This document shows positions 5,163-6,132 of a stretch of 6,132 nucleotides of DNA, piece by piece. Position 1 is the first letter of the stretch; each line of letters opens with the position of its first letter. A program made the translations under genes and the position numbers. Origin of the DNA: an uncultured Eisenbergiella sp. (GTDB taxonomy: Bacteria; Bacillota; Clostridia; Lachnospirales; Lachnospiraceae); assembly GCA_948960675.1 (NCBI GenBank), contig CARDPF010000192.1, positions 1-6,132 on the forward strand, given 5' to 3'. A model generated the notes under the pieces. The model was not told the origin of the DNA, did not search any database, and saw nothing but the letters and a program-made list of their open reading frames with translations.

Positions 5163-5891
5163 ATGGACTCACAAAAAAAATACGCCCTGATCACCGGCGC
5201 ATCCCGGGGAATCGGCCGGGCAATTGCAGACGCTTACGCAGCGGCAGGTTTCCACTTGTATTTGACATGTATCCGCTCCGACCGCCTCCTCGCCTCTTTC
5301 TGTACGGAATTGACCCAAAAATACGGGATCACCGCTTTCCCGTTCTGCGGGGACATGGGCGATTTTGACACGGTGCAGGCCCTTTTTGCAAATATCCCTC
5401 AGCTGGATGTATTGGTGAACAATGCAGGAATCTCCCACATCGGCCTTCTTTCCGACATGTCCGTTTCCGAATGGCGCAGGCTCATGTCCGCAAACCTTGA
5501 TGCCTGCTTTTATACCTGTAAACTCGCCATCCCCCTCATGCTGCAAAAAAAGCAGGGACGGATCATCAACATTTCTTCGGTCTGGGGCAGCGCCGGAGCC
5601 TCCATGGAGGTCGCCTATTCCACCTCCAAGGGGGCCATCAACAGCCTCACCAAAGCCCTGGCCAAAGAACTGGCTCCCAGCAATATCCAAGTCAACGCCA
5701 TCGCCTGCGGCGTCATTGACACGGATATGAACCGCTGCTTTTCCGAAGAAGAAATCCAGGCGCTCATTGATGAAATCCCGGCCGACAGGCTGGGCAGCCC
5801 ACAGGAAGTGGCAGCCCTCGCCCTGCAGCTTTCCAATGCCCCTGCCTATATGACCGGACAGGTTATCACCATCGACGGAGGCTTCCTATAA
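5163..5891 (+). CDS. Short-chain dehydrogenase/reductase, FabG/YmfI-like
   Basis: The product is a 242-residue classical SDR, a cytosolic NAD(P)H-dependent ketone reductase. The cofactor motif TGASRGIG is at 11-18 and NNAG at 86-89. The catalytic set is Asn111, Ser139, Tyr152 and Lys156 (YSTSK). The C-terminal PADRLGSPQEVA and ITIDGGF are typical of FabG. Several details recall B. subtilis YmfI, the reductase that finishes the 5-aminopentanol modification of elongation factor P: SHIGLL after NNAG, SSVWGSAGASMEVAYS around the active site, and the DEIP near residue 203. That assignment is from memory and tentative; 3-oxoacyl-ACP reductase is the main alternative. The start at 5163 is chosen because GAGGT (5153-5157) is well placed and gives the normal SDR N-terminus. 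In-frame starts at 5151 and 5124 are possible. No fatty-acid or EF-P gene is adjacent. The stop overlaps that of the convergent right-hand gene by 6 bases. Confidence 0.9.
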   Translation: MDSQKKYALITGASRGIGRAIADAYAAAGFHLYLTCIRSDRLLASFCTELTQKYGITAFPFCGDMGDFDTVQALFANIPQLDVLVNNAGISHIGLLSDMSVSEWRRLMSANLDACFYTCKLAIPLMLQKKQGRIINISSVWGSAGASMEVAYSTSKGAINSLTKALAKELAPSNIQVNAIACGVIDTDMNRCFSEEEIQALIDEIPADRLGSPQEVAALALQLSNAPAYMTGQVITIDGGFL

Positions 5892-6098
5892 TACATTGTC
5901 CATCAACTCCTGATAGAACATGGAATAGTCCGTACGCTTTTCTTTGATAAACTGAATCGCGGCGGAGGGATGGCTGTTCAAAATTCCCGTCAAAAGGTAC
6001 GGAATATCATATCCCCAAACCACGCCTTCTTCCCGCAGCTGCAGCATATGCTTCTCCACAAAATTCATGACAGCCAGCTTATTGTATTTGGGATTTTT
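5886..6098 (-). CDS. C-terminal 70 codons of a probable HMGL-like aldolase (truncated by contig end)
   Basis: Only the last 70 residues are present, beginning KNPKYNK and ending MDNVL before a TAG stop at 5888-5886. The segment WGYDIPYLLTGILNSHPSAAIQF (about residues 28-50 of the fragment) and the final RTDYSMFYQEL resemble the tails of clostridial 'aldolase catalytic domain' proteins of the DRE-TIM/HMGL-like group, which act on 2-oxo-acid aldol substrates. The catalytic barrel is not in the window, so this is a resemblance from memory. Although the frame stays open to 6113, the codons beyond 6098 are adapter sequence. An apparent start there encoding MLFRS is therefore false, and the true start is not in the assembly. 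Codon use fits the neighbouring genes. No terminator is seen directly after the stop, which lies inside the convergent dehydrogenase gene. Confidence 0.6.
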   Translation of the reverse strand, partial: KNPKYNKLAVMNFVEKHMLQLREEGVVWGYDIPYLLTGILNSHPSAAIQFIKEKRTDYSMFYQELMDNVL

Positions 6099-6132
6099 AG
6101 ATCGGAAGAGCACACGTCTGAACTCCAGTCAC
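6099..6132 (+). other. Illumina TruSeq adapter (sequencing artefact)
   Basis: The last 34 bases, starting AGATCGGAAGAGC and ending CTGAACTCCAGTCAC, are identical to the standard TruSeq read-1 3' adapter, and end exactly at the window end. This is untrimmed library sequence and not part of the organism's DNA. Confidence 0.98.

Noticed and set aside
5169..5690. Minus-strand 173-codon frame opposite the dehydrogenase
   Set aside because: It is a mirror of a strongly supported SDR gene with intact catalytic residues. The Gly/His-rich product has no motif.
6099..6113. GTG start with MLFRS for the right-edge gene
   Set aside because: These codons are the reverse complement of the sequencing adapter, so they are not genomic.
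1..6132. tRNA, rRNA, CRISPR array, insertion sequence, phage or toxin-antitoxin module
   Set aside because: No cloverleaf, spaced direct-repeat array, transposase, integrase or toxin-antitoxin pair was recognised on either strand by reading.

Overview
The window looks like a complete assembled contig from a Gram-positive, moderately GC-rich Clostridia member, most likely Lachnospiraceae (gut-type). The reasons are strong GGAGG ribosome sites, TTGACA/TATAAT-type promoters, U-tailed hairpin terminators, a clostridial-style L-arabinose isomerase, and a secreted SH3/NlpC-P60 wall hydrolase. The family assignment is inferred from protein style, not proven. The last 34 bases are Illumina adapter, so the right end is an assembly end and not biology.

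Layout. On the minus strand at the left edge is the first 197 codons of araA, with its promoter to the right (about 683-711). A roughly 590-base intergenic stretch follows. It is AT-rich at 700-945 and more GC-rich at 960-1130, and no convincing gene was found in it. Next is a minus-strand gene for a 484-residue secreted peptidoglycan hydrolase (1180-2634), with a clear terminator after it and a near-consensus promoter before it. Between this gene and the divergent gene to its right sits an 88-bp near-perfect inverted repeat (2784-2871), placed between the two outward-facing promoters. On the plus strand are a tandem-domain GNAT acetyltransferase (3019-3987), thioredoxin reductase trxB (4117-5028), and a short-chain dehydrogenase resembling FabG and especially YmfI (5163-5891). 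The GNAT gene and trxB are separated by a terminator and a new promoter. On the minus strand at the right edge is the last 70 codons of what looks like an HMGL-like (DRE-TIM) aldolase. Its stop overlaps the dehydrogenase stop.

How the genes relate. They look like independent housekeeping or accessory transcription units, not one pathway: arabinose catabolism, cell-wall turnover, acetylation, thiol redox, and a ketoreductase. Only trxB and the dehydrogenase could share a transcript. No convincing novel multi-gene system is visible. The items most worth a second look are the adapter-derived false N-terminus at the right edge, the 88-bp hairpin element, a canonical terminator on the antisense strand inside trxB, two mutually exclusive hairpins before the dehydrogenase, and a 15-base sequence shared by the araA and hydrolase promoters.
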